From positions 4,402,001-4,466,000 of the forward strand of contig NZ_BLWC01000001.1 of assembly GCF_013167895.1 (NCBI RefSeq): DNA of 64,000 nucleotides. The letters are read 5' to 3'. Below, one piece after another: positions 8,719 through 17,888 of this stretch. Under the pieces are notes generated by a model that searched no databases, had not been told where the DNA came from, and worked only from the letters and a program-made list of their open reading frames with translations. This DNA comes from Streptomyces fulvorobeus. GTDB lineage: Bacteria > Actinomycetota > Actinomycetes > Streptomycetales > Streptomycetaceae. The position numbers and the translations under genes are program-made. Each line of letters begins with the position of its first letter. Within the stretch, counting starts at the first letter, position 1.

Positions 8719-8936
8719 GGCCGCCAGCGTATGCGAGCCGCCGCTCTTGGGCGCGGGTCTCCGGCCGCATTGGCGGGGAATCGGTCATGCCCTTTGCGGC
8801 GCCCCGCGATGCGTGTGCGGCATGACGGCCGAAAGGCGCCGTCCCCGGGCCTGTCGGGGCCTCTGCGGGCCGTGGGGGTGCCCGGTACCTTGAGCGGATC
8901 GCGCCGCAGGGGCGGGTGTCTCGGGGAGGACAGCGG

Positions 8937-10103
8937 ATGAGTGGGCGTCAGGGGACGGACGGGCAGGGGTCGCCGGTGACCGGGCCGCTGAACGCGCTGA
9001 CGGACGTGGCCGGGCTGCGCGTCGGGCACGCCGGGCGTACCGGTGACGGCTGGCTGACCGGTGTCACCGTGGTCCTCGCCCCGCAGGACGGCGTCGTGGC
9101 CGCCGTCGACGTGCGCGGGGGCGGCCCCGGGACCCGGGAGACCGACGCGCTGGACCCGCGCAACCTCGTGGGGCGCATCGACGCGGTGGTGCTGGCCGGC
9201 GGCAGCGCCTTCGGGCTCGACGCCGCGGGCGGTGTGGCACGGTGGCTCGAGGAGCGGGGGCGCGGCTTCCGGGTGGGAGCCCGCCCGGACCAGGTGGTCC
9301 CGGTGGTCCCCGCCGCCGCCCTCTTCGACCTCGGGCGCGGCGGGCTGTGGCGGGCCAGGCCGGACGCGGACCTCGGGCGCGCGGCCGTCGAGGCGGCGGA
9401 CGCCACGGAGGCGGGCGGCCCGGTGGCGCAGGGGTGCGTCGGCGCGGGCACCGGCGCGGTGGCCGGCGGGATCAAGGGCGGTGTCGGTACGGCGAGCGTC
9501 GTCCTGCCGTCCGGGGCGACCGTGGCGGCCCTGGCGGTCGTGAACGCGGCCGGTTCGCTGCTCGACCCCGGCAGCGGGGTCCTGTACGGCGCCCGCACGG
9601 GCCTGGGTGAGGAGTTCCTGACGCGTGGGCTGTCCGCCGCGGCCCCGGACGGGGAACGGCACGCCCGGGCGCGGGACCGGCTTCTCGCGGCCGGCGCGGA
9701 GACCCGGCGGCGGCAGGCGGGGGAGGCGCAGCCGCTCAACACCACCCTGGCCGTGGTCGCCACGGACGCGACGCTTACCCGTCCGCAGGCGCAGAAGCTG
9801 GCCGGCACCGCCCACGACGGCCTCGCCCGCGCGGTGCGCCCGGTGCATCTGCTCACCGACGGCGACACCGTGTTCGCGCTCTCCACCGCCAGGCTTCCGC
9901 TGGTGCCGGAGAGTCAGGAGGCTCCCGGCGGGGCGGAGCCCCGCCCGGGCTGGGGCGCGCACCTGGAGGCCATGGAGCTCAACGCGGTGCTCGCGGCCGG
10001 GGCCGACGTGCTGACCCGGGCCGTGGTGCACGCGGCCCTGACCGCCGAGAGCGTCGACGGACCGGGCGGGGACTTCCCCTCGTACCGCGAGCTGTACGGC
10101 TGA
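8937..10103 (+). CDS. thnT: P1/S58 (DmpA-NylC) family N-terminal nucleophile hydrolase (ThnT-like)
   Basis: This 388-residue hydrolase belongs to a family that self-cleaves to expose a Ser or Thr nucleophile. The sequence PLNTTLAVVAT places the expected cut between Asn268 and Thr269, matching the Asn-Thr cleavage of NylC and ThnT rather than the Gly-Ser of DmpA. Glycine-rich GGSAFGLDAAGGV and GTGAVAGGIKGGVG segments are characteristic. ThnT hydrolyses pantetheine to cysteamine and pantothenate, completing the CoA trimming begun by ThnR. The start is the ATG at 8937, 6 bases after GGGGAGGA, rather than the GTG at 8916. The phosphatase ThnH needed between the two steps is not seen in this window. 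A general aminopeptidase role is the alternative. Confidence 0.75.
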   Translation: MSGRQGTDGQGSPVTGPLNALTDVAGLRVGHAGRTGDGWLTGVTVVLAPQDGVVAAVDVRGGGPGTRETDALDPRNLVGRIDAVVLAGGSAFGLDAAGGVARWLEERGRGFRVGARPDQVVPVVPAAALFDLGRGGLWRARPDADLGRAAVEAADATEAGGPVAQGCVGAGTGAVAGGIKGGVGTASVVLPSGATVAALAVVNAAGSLLDPGSGVLYGARTGLGEEFLTRGLSAAAPDGERHARARDRLLAAGAETRRRQAGEAQPLNTTLAVVATDATLTRPQAQKLAGTAHDGLARAVRPVHLLTDGDTVFALSTARLPLVPESQEAPGGAEPRPGWGAHLEAMELNAVLAAGADVLTRAVVHAALTAESVDGPGGDFPSYRELYG

Positions 10104-10133
10104 GGGATCAGCGCGGGAGCGGGCGGTGGCCCG

Positions 10134-10496
10134 TCACCTGCCCGGCGTCCGGACCAGCGCCAGAGCTCCGCCCAGCACGGCGAACAGCGCGAGGTACAGC
10201 GCGGTCGCGGCCCCGTCGACGGCGTCCTCGACCACATGGCCCCCGAGGAAGAACCACACGCAGGTCCCCGCGACGACGAGCAGGTGGGTGCCCCGCTCCC
10301 GCAGCGCGCGCATGCCCGCCCACAGCAGCACCGGCATGCACGCCACCCCGGCGATCAGCGCCAGGACCGACTCGACGGAGCCGGCGAGGAAGGCGTCCGG
10401 CTGGGCGTCCCGTACCCCCGAGGCCCACTCCCTGCCGCCCGACCAGATCAGGTAGCAGAGGATGGCGGCCACCGCCGATGCGACAGCGCCCTTCAC
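10134..10496 (-). CDS. Small integral membrane protein, unknown function
   Basis: This 120-residue protein has about four hydrophobic segments, near residues 3-20, 42-64, 72-92 and 95-115, separated by short charged loops (GGREWASG, RALRERG). I recognise no family. It is convergent with the ThnT-like gene (31 bases between stops) and transcribed in the same direction as the large GDSL gene upstream, but a strong terminator hairpin (10554-10591) separates the two, so it probably has its own promoter in the 57 bases before its ATG. Nothing ties it to beta-lactam synthesis. Confidence 0.6.
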   Translation of the reverse strand: MKGAVASAVAAILCYLIWSGGREWASGVRDAQPDAFLAGSVESVLALIAGVACMPVLLWAGMRALRERGTHLLVVAGTCVWFFLGGHVVEDAVDGAATALYLALFAVLGGALALVRTPGR

Positions 10497-10553
10497 CCGC
10501 GAACGGTACGGACGCGCCCCGTGATCGTCATACCTTCAGCCTTTCATGGCACA

Positions 10554-10591
10554 GGCGGGGGATCTGAGTACAGGTACTCAGATCCCCCGCC
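10554..10591 (-). terminator. Strong intrinsic-type terminator hairpin after the GDSL gene
   Basis: A perfect 17-base-pair inverted repeat (10554-10570 with 10575-10591) flanks a 4-base CAGG loop. It begins 12 bases after the stop of the 1333-residue secreted protein gene, reading on the minus strand. It lacks a clear U-tract, as is common in Streptomyces. It insulates the small membrane-protein gene. Confidence 0.85.
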
Positions 10592-10603
10592 CGCTATCCG
10601 TAA

Positions 10604-13600
10604 CTACAGCGTGTTCTGCAGGCTGTTGGCGTACAGCCGCGCACCCGGGATCTTCGGGTGGAACGACTTCATGGACGGTGCGACGTTGCCCGGCAGCCAG
10701 TCCGGGTCACGCGCGTCGGCCTTGGAGTGACCGGAGAGCACGATGCCGTGGACCGTCTCCGGGTCACCGCAGATCGCCTTGCCGGCGAACTCGTCGCGCG
10801 GGTCGGAGAACACCGCCTTCGCCGCGTACAGGCGGTTGGCGTCGTTCACCGCCCCCTGCATCTCGTTGGCCAGCGTGTCCGCCATGCTGTTCAGCCACGG
10901 CGTCTCCTCGGTACCGATGCCGAGGACACAACCCCCGGAGCCCTCAAGGAGCTTCGGGTAGCCCATGAGCACGATCTTCGCGTTGGGCGCCTTCTTGTGC
11001 AGCTCGTTGAGCATGCCGGTCAGCCGCGGCCGGATCTGCTCGTTGAGCCACTTCGGAGCCCAGACGTCCATCGGCCCCGTCTCGCCGCCGGTCTTCTCCC
11101 CGTTGTCGGGGTTGACCGCTTCGATGGAGTTGTTGTTGCACACGGTCCCGGCCGTGACGCACTCCTGGATGATGTCGGCGAACCGGGCGTCGTTACCGCC
11201 GACCGACAGGGTGACCATCGTGGTGTTCTGGTCGAGGTAACCCTGCTGGATCTGCGGCAGCTCGCTGCTCTGGCCCTTGGTCAGGATGTTGTAGTACCTG
11301 GCCCCTGAACACGCCACGAACTGGTAGTCCATGATCCGGTCGCGGTCGTCGGCCATCTGCCCGATCGACTTGGTGTAACCGGGCAGTGTGGCCTGGCGCG
11401 ACCAGGCGTACTTGGACCGGTGGCACTTGTTCTCGGTGGACGGCTGCTGCGGGTCGTAGTAGTCGGACTCGATGTAGTAGTCGTCGCCGCCGTTCTCGGA
11501 GGCGCCCTCACCCGAGGAGTACGAGTCACCCATGGCGACGACCTGGTGCGTCGGCTTGGCGCCCAGCGGCTCGAAGCCGACCGAGTCCCACGCCACGTCC
11601 TCCGTGCCGTTGCCGTCCTCCGTCACGTTCGACAGCGCCACGGTCGGCACGCCGGTGAAGTAGAACGCCCCCAGCGACACCCACTTGTTCGCCAGCACCC
11701 GTTGGGGCTTCACCCGCTTGGGGCTGGTGGAGTTGGTACCGCCCACGACGTAGGCGGCCTGCCGGGTATGGGCTCCGTGGTCGGGCACGTGTGCCCAGAC
11801 CCGCATCCAGCCCCGGTCGGCCGTGCCCAGCGTCCAGGTGCCCGTGGTCCTCATACGGGTGGCGTCCGTGGTGCCGGCCTTGTTGGTGTGCGTGAACCAG
11901 AAGTGGTTGTTGTGCGCCGCCCCGATCTGATGCAGGTCGATCCGGGAGGAGGCGCTGCCGAACTCCATGTTGAACGTGCCCGACGAGGCGACCGCGCCGC
12001 ACGACCGCCCGGCGGAGCCCACAGGCGTCACGCCGTTGGCCACGTCATCGACGATCTTCGTCCCGGTGGGGAGCCCCGAGGCGCACCGCGGCGGGTAGGA
12101 GTTCTCGTCCGGCTGTTCCGGATACGTGGTGTCGAAGCGGTGCAGCGGGTGCCCGCACTGGGCGCTGGTGCTGCAGTTCTTCCACGTGACGGACTTGTGG
12201 AACCAGCACTTCAGGTACAGCGGGTCGGACTCGTTGCCGGGCAGCAGGCAGGGGCCGCCGCCGGTGTTGTTCGTCGCACCCGTGCTGATCTTCGACGGGT
12301 TGCAGTCGTTGCTCGCGTCGCAGAACAAGCCGATCGGGGGCTTGGCCGTCGTGCGGTTGGCGGTGGAGGTCCACCAGGCCGCGCGGTAACCGGGCTGGAA
12401 GTCACCGGGCTTGAACATCGCCGCGAGCGGACGGGCCGCCCAGCCGATGACCTTCTCCGAGTACGGCCAGTCCTGCGGGTGCGCCGCGTGGCTGTAGTCG
12501 TCGTAGCCGCCCGCGTCCTCCAGGAACGGGGTGCGGTTCTCCTTCCACAGCGGGTTGGCCGGGTTGTTCGTCCACCCCACGCCCCACTTGCCGGATGTGC
12601 TGCCCGACGAAGCCTTGGTGTAGTAACCGCTGTTGTACGCCCACAGGGCGAAGAACCAGTTCTCGATGTACTTCGGGTCGCCGCCGTTGATCATCAGACC
12701 GTCGGCGCGCGTCTGGTTCCACTTCTCGATCAGGATGTTCACGCCTGACGCGATGTTCGCGGCGTAGTCGAGGGCGATGGCCTCCTGCTGCGCCACGGTC
12801 TTCGTCGGCTGGCCCTTGCCGGGGAGCCGCATGCCGTCGGTGACCTGCGTGACACCGTAACCGCAGTCGGACTTGCTCCAGTTGATGAGCCAGGGGTCGC
12901 TCTGCTCACCGTCGGAGGAGTACTCGATACCGTAGAAGTTACCGATAAGCGGGTTGGCCGAGACGCCGGGTACCGCGTACCGGGTGGCCTGCCACATGTT
13001 CGACTCCTGCGCGGTGATGCCGAGCATCACCTGCGCCGGCACGTGCCAGTCGGCACCGCTGCCGCCCGCGAGGGGCGTCAGGGGGAACATCGTCTGCGGG
13101 GCGTACCCCGCCATGCCGGTGTTCTTCCAGTTCGCGGGCCGGGTCACGTGCCTGTTGAGCCCGCCGACGACCGCCTGGTCCACGGCCCACTCGATCTGGC
13201 GCGGGGTCGGCTGGAACGCCTGCTTCTTGACGTCGTTCCTGGGCACCGAGCACGTGCGGTCCACGTCGATGGGCGTGGCCATCGTCGACATACCGCCCGA
13301 CCCGGCGGGAGCGGCCAGAGCCGGGCTCATCGCCGTCGCGGCGCGCTGGGCCGCCGCGTCACCCATCCGGTTGCCCGGAGCGGCGTCCAGAACGGCCGTC
13401 TCACCCGTGTCGAGCGCCTTCAGGGTGATCCTGGCGGCGCGCGGTGAGGCGGCGTCCTGCGCCACGATCCGCGAGTCCTTGCCGTCGGCCCACGCGGTGG
13501 TCACCGCGGCGGCGCCGCGGCTGGAGATCCGCGCGTCCTTGGCGATGCCGCCCGGGTTGCGTACGACGGAGGGCAGTGCGCCCTTGCTGCGTGCCTCACC

Positions 13601-14605
13601 GGTGACGTACACCGCACCCGAGGGCGTACGCGCGATGTCGAACGCGCTGAGCCCGCCCTCGGCGAGCTGGGCGGCCCTGCCCTTGCCGTTGGCGGTCCGC
13701 ACCGTGGACGCGGTGACCCGGGAGACGGCCGCACGGTCGTCGGTGGAGGAACCCGCCGCGCCGCCGGGGAGGCGGTCGATGAACGTCACACCGCCGTCCG
13801 CGTCCGGCTTCAGCTGGAACGGCGGAGCGTGGGTGGGGGCCACCGTCCGCACGGTCGAGCCGTCGATCTTCACGACCTGCCGGCCGCGCGCCGCGACGAT
13901 CTCGCCGCCGACCGGAACCGCCGATGTGACCTGACCGGCCACCGTCGCCTTGACGGTGGTGCCCGTGCCGGCCTCGACCCTGACCAGCCGGGTCTCGTTC
14001 TTCTTCGAGGTGTTCTCGTCGGTGAACTGGGAGAACACCACGTCCTCGCCCGTGCCGCAGCCCGGGGAGAAGTAGGCGAGCGTGGCCTGGAACGGCAGCT
14101 TGCGCACGTCACCGCTGCGCAGGTCCACGACGGCGGTGAACGCGCCGCGGCTCATCAGGTCGGGCTTGTTCGTGAAGGTACGGGGTGCGTACGCCACGGC
14201 GGCGTACCGGCCCGAGCCGGTCAGGCAGGCGTTGCCGATCCACGCGTCCGTGTCGAAGCCCGGCTCGGAGAGCGAGGCGGCGGTCTTCCACCCGTAGCCG
14301 TCCCTCTCGTCGGCCACCATCACATGGAAGCCGGAGCCGTCACCCGAGGTGGTGAACGCCTGGTCCGACGAGGACCGGTAGTCCGTGCCCAGTACCTCGG
14401 CGCGCTTCTTCGAGGGGACCGCCGGGGGCTTGAGCCCCGGGCCGGTCCCGTCGGCCGACGGTGCGACCGGCGAAGACCAGCCGTTCGCAGCGCCCGGGGG
14501 CACCGCGTCCGCGAAAGCCTGCGTCGTCCCGACACCGCACGCCACCGCGAGAGCGGCGACGACGGCCACCGGAACACGCGCATGTCGTCTTACGCTTCGT
14601 CTCAA
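10604..14605 (-). CDS. Large secreted protein with transglycosylase-like and C-terminal SGNH/GDSL hydrolase domains
   Basis: This 1333-residue protein has an N-terminal signal peptide (RRSVRRHAR, a hydrophobic VAVVAALAVACGVG core, then AFADA). Residues about 40-430 look like a beta-propeller-like repeat region rich in short strands. Around 525-670 the segments ITAQESNMW, GYGVTQVTDGM and WAYNSGYY resemble a lysozyme/SLT transglycosylase core. The C-terminus is an SGNH hydrolase: GDSYSSGEG near 1025, ACSGARYYN, SVGGNDARF near 1133 and a final FHPKIPG carrying the probable catalytic His. A cell-wall or polymer-directed hydrolase is likely. It has its own upstream gap (14606-14779) and a strong terminator, so it appears to be an independent unit lying between the two beta-lactam gene sets. 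Confidence 0.75.
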   Translation of the reverse strand: MRRSVRRHARVPVAVVAALAVACGVGTTQAFADAVPPGAANGWSSPVAPSADGTGPGLKPPAVPSKKRAEVLGTDYRSSSDQAFTTSGDGSGFHVMVADERDGYGWKTAASLSEPGFDTDAWIGNACLTGSGRYAAVAYAPRTFTNKPDLMSRGAFTAVVDLRSGDVRKLPFQATLAYFSPGCGTGEDVVFSQFTDENTSKKNETRLVRVEAGTGTTVKATVAGQVTSAVPVGGEIVAARGRQVVKIDGSTVRTVAPTHAPPFQLKPDADGGVTFIDRLPGGAAGSSTDDRAAVSRVTASTVRTANGKGRAAQLAEGGLSAFDIARTPSGAVYVTGEARSKGALPSVVRNPGGIAKDARISSRGAAAVTTAWADGKDSRIVAQDAASPRAARITLKALDTGETAVLDAAPGNRMGDAAAQRAATAMSPALAAPAGSGGMSTMATPIDVDRTCSVPRNDVKKQAFQPTPRQIEWAVDQAVVGGLNRHVTRPANWKNTGMAGYAPQTMFPLTPLAGGSGADWHVPAQVMLGITAQESNMWQATRYAVPGVSANPLIGNFYGIEYSSDGEQSDPWLINWSKSDCGYGVTQVTDGMRLPGKGQPTKTVAQQEAIALDYAANIASGVNILIEKWNQTRADGLMINGGDPKYIENWFFALWAYNSGYYTKASSGSTSGKWGVGWTNNPANPLWKENRTPFLEDAGGYDDYSHAAHPQDWPYSEKVIGWAARPLAAMFKPGDFQPGYRAAWWTSTANRTTAKPPIGLFCDASNDCNPSKISTGATNNTGGGPCLLPGNESDPLYLKCWFHKSVTWKNCSTSAQCGHPLHRFDTTYPEQPDENSYPPRCASGLPTGTKIVDDVANGVTPVGSAGRSCGAVASSGTFNMEFGSASSRIDLHQIGAAHNNHFWFTHTNKAGTTDATRMRTTGTWTLGTADRGWMRVWAHVPDHGAHTRQAAYVVGGTNSTSPKRVKPQRVLANKWVSLGAFYFTGVPTVALSNVTEDGNGTEDVAWDSVGFEPLGAKPTHQVVAMGDSYSSGEGASENGGDDYYIESDYYDPQQPSTENKCHRSKYAWSRQATLPGYTKSIGQMADDRDRIMDYQFVACSGARYYNILTKGQSSELPQIQQGYLDQNTTMVTLSVGGNDARFADIIQECVTAGTVCNNNSIEAVNPDNGEKTGGETGPMDVWAPKWLNEQIRPRLTGMLNELHKKAPNAKIVLMGYPKLLEGSGGCVLGIGTEETPWLNSMADTLANEMQGAVNDANRLYAAKAVFSDPRDEFAGKAICGDPETVHGIVLSGHSKADARDPDWLPGNVAPSMKSFHPKIPGARLYANSLQNTL

Positions 14606-14779
14606 CTTCCCGTCCTTTTCCTGGTGTTCGCGCCCAGGTCAGAGCGCGTGACCGCACCCGGGAACCAGCGCGCGCAGGCACACGAAGGCAGGCTCCCTGG
14701 GGGCGGAGACCTTGACGACGTGAGGCGGGAGATCGACAGATCTCGACCGCGCCTGCTTAGGCTCGTCCAAGCCAGCGTG

Positions 14780-16240
14780 TCACTTGGCGCTCTTCTGACG
14801 CTCTCCTGCCGCACGCACCTCCGTATCCGCGGCCGGCGCGTCCTGACCCCGGCGCGTGAGGTGGCGGTGGGCGGGCAGCAGGGGGGTGATCGCGGCCAGG
14901 GCGACCAGGACGAGGGCCATGCCGCGGAAGGCGTTCCCGTAACCCTCCATGAGCGCGGCGGGCGGTCCGGGGGCGCCGCTGGCCGTGAGGGTGAGCAGCA
15001 CGGCGAGGCCGAACGCCCCGCCGAACTGCCGGGAGGTGTTGACCAGTCCGGACGCGGCCCCGGCCTCGGCGGACCCGACCCCGGAGGTGACCGTGAGGGT
15101 CAGCGGGGTGCTCACGAGTCCGCCGCCGAACGAGATCACCACGGCCGGCCCGAGTATGCCGTCGAGGTACCCGCTGTCGGGGCTGATACCGCTCTGCCAC
15201 AGGAAGCCCGCCGCGGCGACGAGCGCCCCGCAGGCGATCAGGACACGGGCCTGCACGTACCGCATGAGCCACGGGGTCAGGAACAGTCCCACCAGCAGCA
15301 TCACCACGGTGTGCGGAAGGAAGCCCAGGCCCGTCCGCGCGGCGCTGTAGTGCAGCACCCCCTGCATGGTGAGGGTCAGGAAGTACCAGACCGGGATGTG
15401 GAAGCCCGCGCCGGCCAGCACCATCCCCACGTTCCCCCAGCCGACCCCGGGCAGCCGCAGCAGGCCCGCCGGTACCAGCGGCTGGGCCGCGTACCACTTC
15501 TCCACCGCCACGAAGGCGGCGAGGGCGGTGACTCCGCCGGCGAGGGGCAGGGCCGTTGCCGGGTCGGTCCAGGCGTGGACGCGTGCCTGGGCGATGCCGA
15601 GGGTGACCAGGGTGAGCCCCGCCGTCGCCAGCACCGCGCCGGGCAGATCGAGCCGGGGCCGCCGCGCCGGAGCGGTGCGCCCCGTCAGCAGCCGTGCGCC
15701 GAGCAGCAGCAGGGGTATCCCGATCGGCACGTTGATCAGGAGCACGGAACGCCAGGACAGGTACTCGGTCAGGAGGCCGCCGAAGAGATTGCCCGACGCC
15801 CCGCCGGCCAGACTCACCGCGGTCCAGACCGCGAGCGCCCTGGTCCGCCGCGGTCCCTCGGGGAACGTGGTGGTCACCATGGTCAGGGCGAGCGGGGCGA
15901 GTACGGCCGCCCCGACCCCCTTCGCCGCCCGCGCCGCGATCAGCAGCGCGGGCGTCGGGGCGAGCCCTCCGGCCGTCCCCGCGACGACGAAGAGCGCGAG
16001 GCCGATGAGGAACACCCGCCGGTGCCCGTACAGGTCGCCCAGCCGCCCGCCCAGCAGCAGCAGCCCGGCGAACGCCAGGGCGTAGGCGCTGACGACCCAC
16101 TGGAGATCCGCCGGGGCGAAGCCGAGATCCCGCTGCATCGAAGGAAGCGCGACGGTGATCACCGAGACGTCGAACAGAACTATGAACTGTGCCGCACACG
16201 CCAACGCGAGCGTCGACGTGGCGGTGGACCCGCCACGCAT
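14780..16240 (-). CDS. cmcT: MFS drug-efflux permease, DHA2/14-helix type (probable beta-lactam exporter, CmcT-like)
   Basis: This 486-residue permease has about 14 hydrophobic segments. It carries the family motif A, GGRLGDLYGHRR, after helix 2, an antiporter-type motif near RAAKGVGAAVLAPLAL, and a LDLPGAVL segment before the central helices, as in EmrB/QacA-type proton antiporters. A GGGGAGGGAC ribosome site precedes the ATG at 16240. It lies 52 bases downstream of pcd on the same strand, giving cefD-pcd-MFS. In Streptomyces clavuligerus, pcd is likewise followed by cmcT, a transporter of this class. Export of penicillin N or another cluster product, and so self-protection, is the inferred role. 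Confidence 0.82.
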   Translation of the reverse strand: MRGGSTATSTLALACAAQFIVLFDVSVITVALPSMQRDLGFAPADLQWVVSAYALAFAGLLLLGGRLGDLYGHRRVFLIGLALFVVAGTAGGLAPTPALLIAARAAKGVGAAVLAPLALTMVTTTFPEGPRRTRALAVWTAVSLAGGASGNLFGGLLTEYLSWRSVLLINVPIGIPLLLLGARLLTGRTAPARRPRLDLPGAVLATAGLTLVTLGIAQARVHAWTDPATALPLAGGVTALAAFVAVEKWYAAQPLVPAGLLRLPGVGWGNVGMVLAGAGFHIPVWYFLTLTMQGVLHYSAARTGLGFLPHTVVMLLVGLFLTPWLMRYVQARVLIACGALVAAAGFLWQSGISPDSGYLDGILGPAVVISFGGGLVSTPLTLTVTSGVGSAEAGAASGLVNTSRQFGGAFGLAVLLTLTASGAPGPPAALMEGYGNAFRGMALVLVALAAITPLLPAHRHLTRRGQDAPAADTEVRAAGERQKSAK

Positions 16241-16292
16241 GTCCCTCCCCGGGAGCCGGTCAGCCAGGACGGTGCCGTACGCCTCGACCGCT

Positions 16293-17828
16293 CTACCGGG
16301 AGAAGTCCACCCCCTGCGCGAGCGCCACCCTGCCCGAGTAGTTCACGGTGTTGGTGGCGCGGCGCATGTACGCGCGCCAGGCGTCGGAGCCGGACTCGCG
16401 GCCACCGCCGGTCTCCTTCTCGCCGCCGAACGCCCCGCCGATCTCGGCGCCCGACGTGCCGATGTTGACGTTGACGATGCCGCAGTCCGCGCCGTCCGCC
16501 GCCAGGAACCGCTCGGCCTCCCCCTGGTCGGCGGTGAAGATCCCGGACGACAGCCCCTGGGGTACGTCGTTGTGCAGCCGGATCGCCTCGTCGAGGTCCC
16601 GGTAGGTCAGGACGTACAGGACGGGCGCGAAGGTCTCCTCGCGTACGACGGCGCTCTGCGCGGGCATGGTCACGAGGGCGGGCCGTACGTAGGCGGCGTC
16701 CGGCGCGGCGTCCTGGAGCTGGCGGTCGCCGCCGACGACCACCGTGCCGCCCTCCTGGACCGCCCGGTCCAGGGACTCGCGCATCCTGGCGAGCGCCGCC
16801 TCGTTCACCAGGGGCCCGACCAGGGTCGACTCCTGGAACGGGTCACCGACCGGCAGTCTGCGGTACGCGGCGGCGAGCCGCTCGACGACGGTGTCCACGA
16901 CGTCGGCGTGCACGATCAGCCTGCGGAGGGTGGTGCACCGCTGGCCGGCCGTGCCCGCCGCCGCGAACACGGCGGCGTTGACGGTGAGATCGAGGTCGGC
17001 CGAAGGGGCGACCACGGCCGCGTTGTTCCCGCCGAGCTCCAGGACGGTGCGCCCGAACCTGGCGGCCACCCGGGGACCGACCTCGCGGCCCATCCGGGTC
17101 GACCCGGTCGCGCTGACCAGCGGCACCAGCGGCGAGTCCACCAGCTGGGTGCCGGCCTCGGCGCCACCGAGCACGACCTGGTTGAGGTGGGCCGGGGCGC
17201 CGGTCTCGGCGATGGCGCGGTCGAGCAGGGCGGAGCAGGCCAGCGCGGTCAGCGGGGTCAGTTCGGACGGCTTCCAGACCACGGTGTCGCCGCAGACCAG
17301 GGCCACCGCCGCGTTCCACGCCCAGACGGCGACCGGGAAGTTGAAGGCGCTGATCACGCCGACCACGCCCAGCGGGTGCCAGGTCTCCATCAGCCGGTGG
17401 CCGGGGCGCTCGGACGGCATCGTGCGGCCGTAGAGCTGGCGGGACAGGCCCACCGCGAAGTCGCAGATGTCGATCATCTCCTGCACTTCGCCGAGTGCCT
17501 CGGAGCGGATCTTGCCGGCCTCCACGGTGACCAGGTCGGCCACGTACTCCTTGTGCTCGGTGAGCAGCTCGCCGAGCCGCTTGACCAGCGCGCCGCGGAC
17601 CGGCGCCGGGGTGGTCCGCCAGTCGAGGAACGCGGTGTGCGCGGCCTCGACGGCCCGGTCGATGCCGGCCGGGGTGTCGGCGCGCAGTCCGAACAGGTCG
17701 TGGCCGGTGACCGGCGTGCGGGCGGTCAGGGCGTCGCCCTTGACCGCGGCGAGTTCGACTCCGCACCTGGCCAGGGCGTTCTCCGCCCTGACGCGTATGT
17801 CTTCGGTGCTGCTGACTGCGGTAACCAT
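16293..17828 (-). CDS. pcd: Piperideine-6-carboxylate / alpha-aminoadipate-semialdehyde dehydrogenase
   Basis: This is a 511-residue ALDH7-type dehydrogenase. It has catalytic Cys298 in AGQRCTT, general-base Glu265 in ELGGNN, and a C-terminal NIGTSGAEIGGAFGGEKE-type block that marks the alpha-aminoadipic-semialdehyde subfamily. It oxidises the lysine aminotransferase product to L-alpha-aminoadipate, the first residue of the ACV tripeptide. The start is the ATG at 17828 with GGGAG 5 bases upstream; a GTG at 17876 would bring the frame into the hairpin that follows cefD. It is the second gene of the cefD-pcd-MFS set. The length agrees with the roughly 496-residue S. clavuligerus enzyme. Confidence 0.92.
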   Translation of the reverse strand: MVTAVSSTEDIRVRAENALARCGVELAAVKGDALTARTPVTGHDLFGLRADTPAGIDRAVEAAHTAFLDWRTTPAPVRGALVKRLGELLTEHKEYVADLVTVEAGKIRSEALGEVQEMIDICDFAVGLSRQLYGRTMPSERPGHRLMETWHPLGVVGVISAFNFPVAVWAWNAAVALVCGDTVVWKPSELTPLTALACSALLDRAIAETGAPAHLNQVVLGGAEAGTQLVDSPLVPLVSATGSTRMGREVGPRVAARFGRTVLELGGNNAAVVAPSADLDLTVNAAVFAAAGTAGQRCTTLRRLIVHADVVDTVVERLAAAYRRLPVGDPFQESTLVGPLVNEAALARMRESLDRAVQEGGTVVVGGDRQLQDAAPDAAYVRPALVTMPAQSAVVREETFAPVLYVLTYRDLDEAIRLHNDVPQGLSSGIFTADQGEAERFLAADGADCGIVNVNIGTSGAEIGGAFGGEKETGGGRESGSDAWRAYMRRATNTVNYSGRVALAQGVDFSR

Positions 17829-17849
17829 GCCGACTCCCGGTCGATCGTG

Positions 17850-17880
17850 CCGGGTGCCGGCCGTTTCGGCCGGCACCCGG
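17850..17880 (-). promoter_or_regulatory. Perfect hairpin in the cefD-pcd gap
   Basis: Fourteen perfectly paired bases (17850-17863 with 17867-17880) close a TTT loop, 8 bases after the cefD stop and just before the pcd ribosome site. There is no U-tract. It could partly terminate transcription after cefD, protect the cefD message or tune pcd expression. Confidence 0.8.
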
Positions 17881-17888
17881 GCCTGTCA

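Noticed and set aside
13829..16468. An 879-codon plus-strand open frame spanning the GDSL gene start and the MFS gene
   Set aside because: Low-complexity Arg/Gly/Gln-rich translation, antisense to two recognisable genes.
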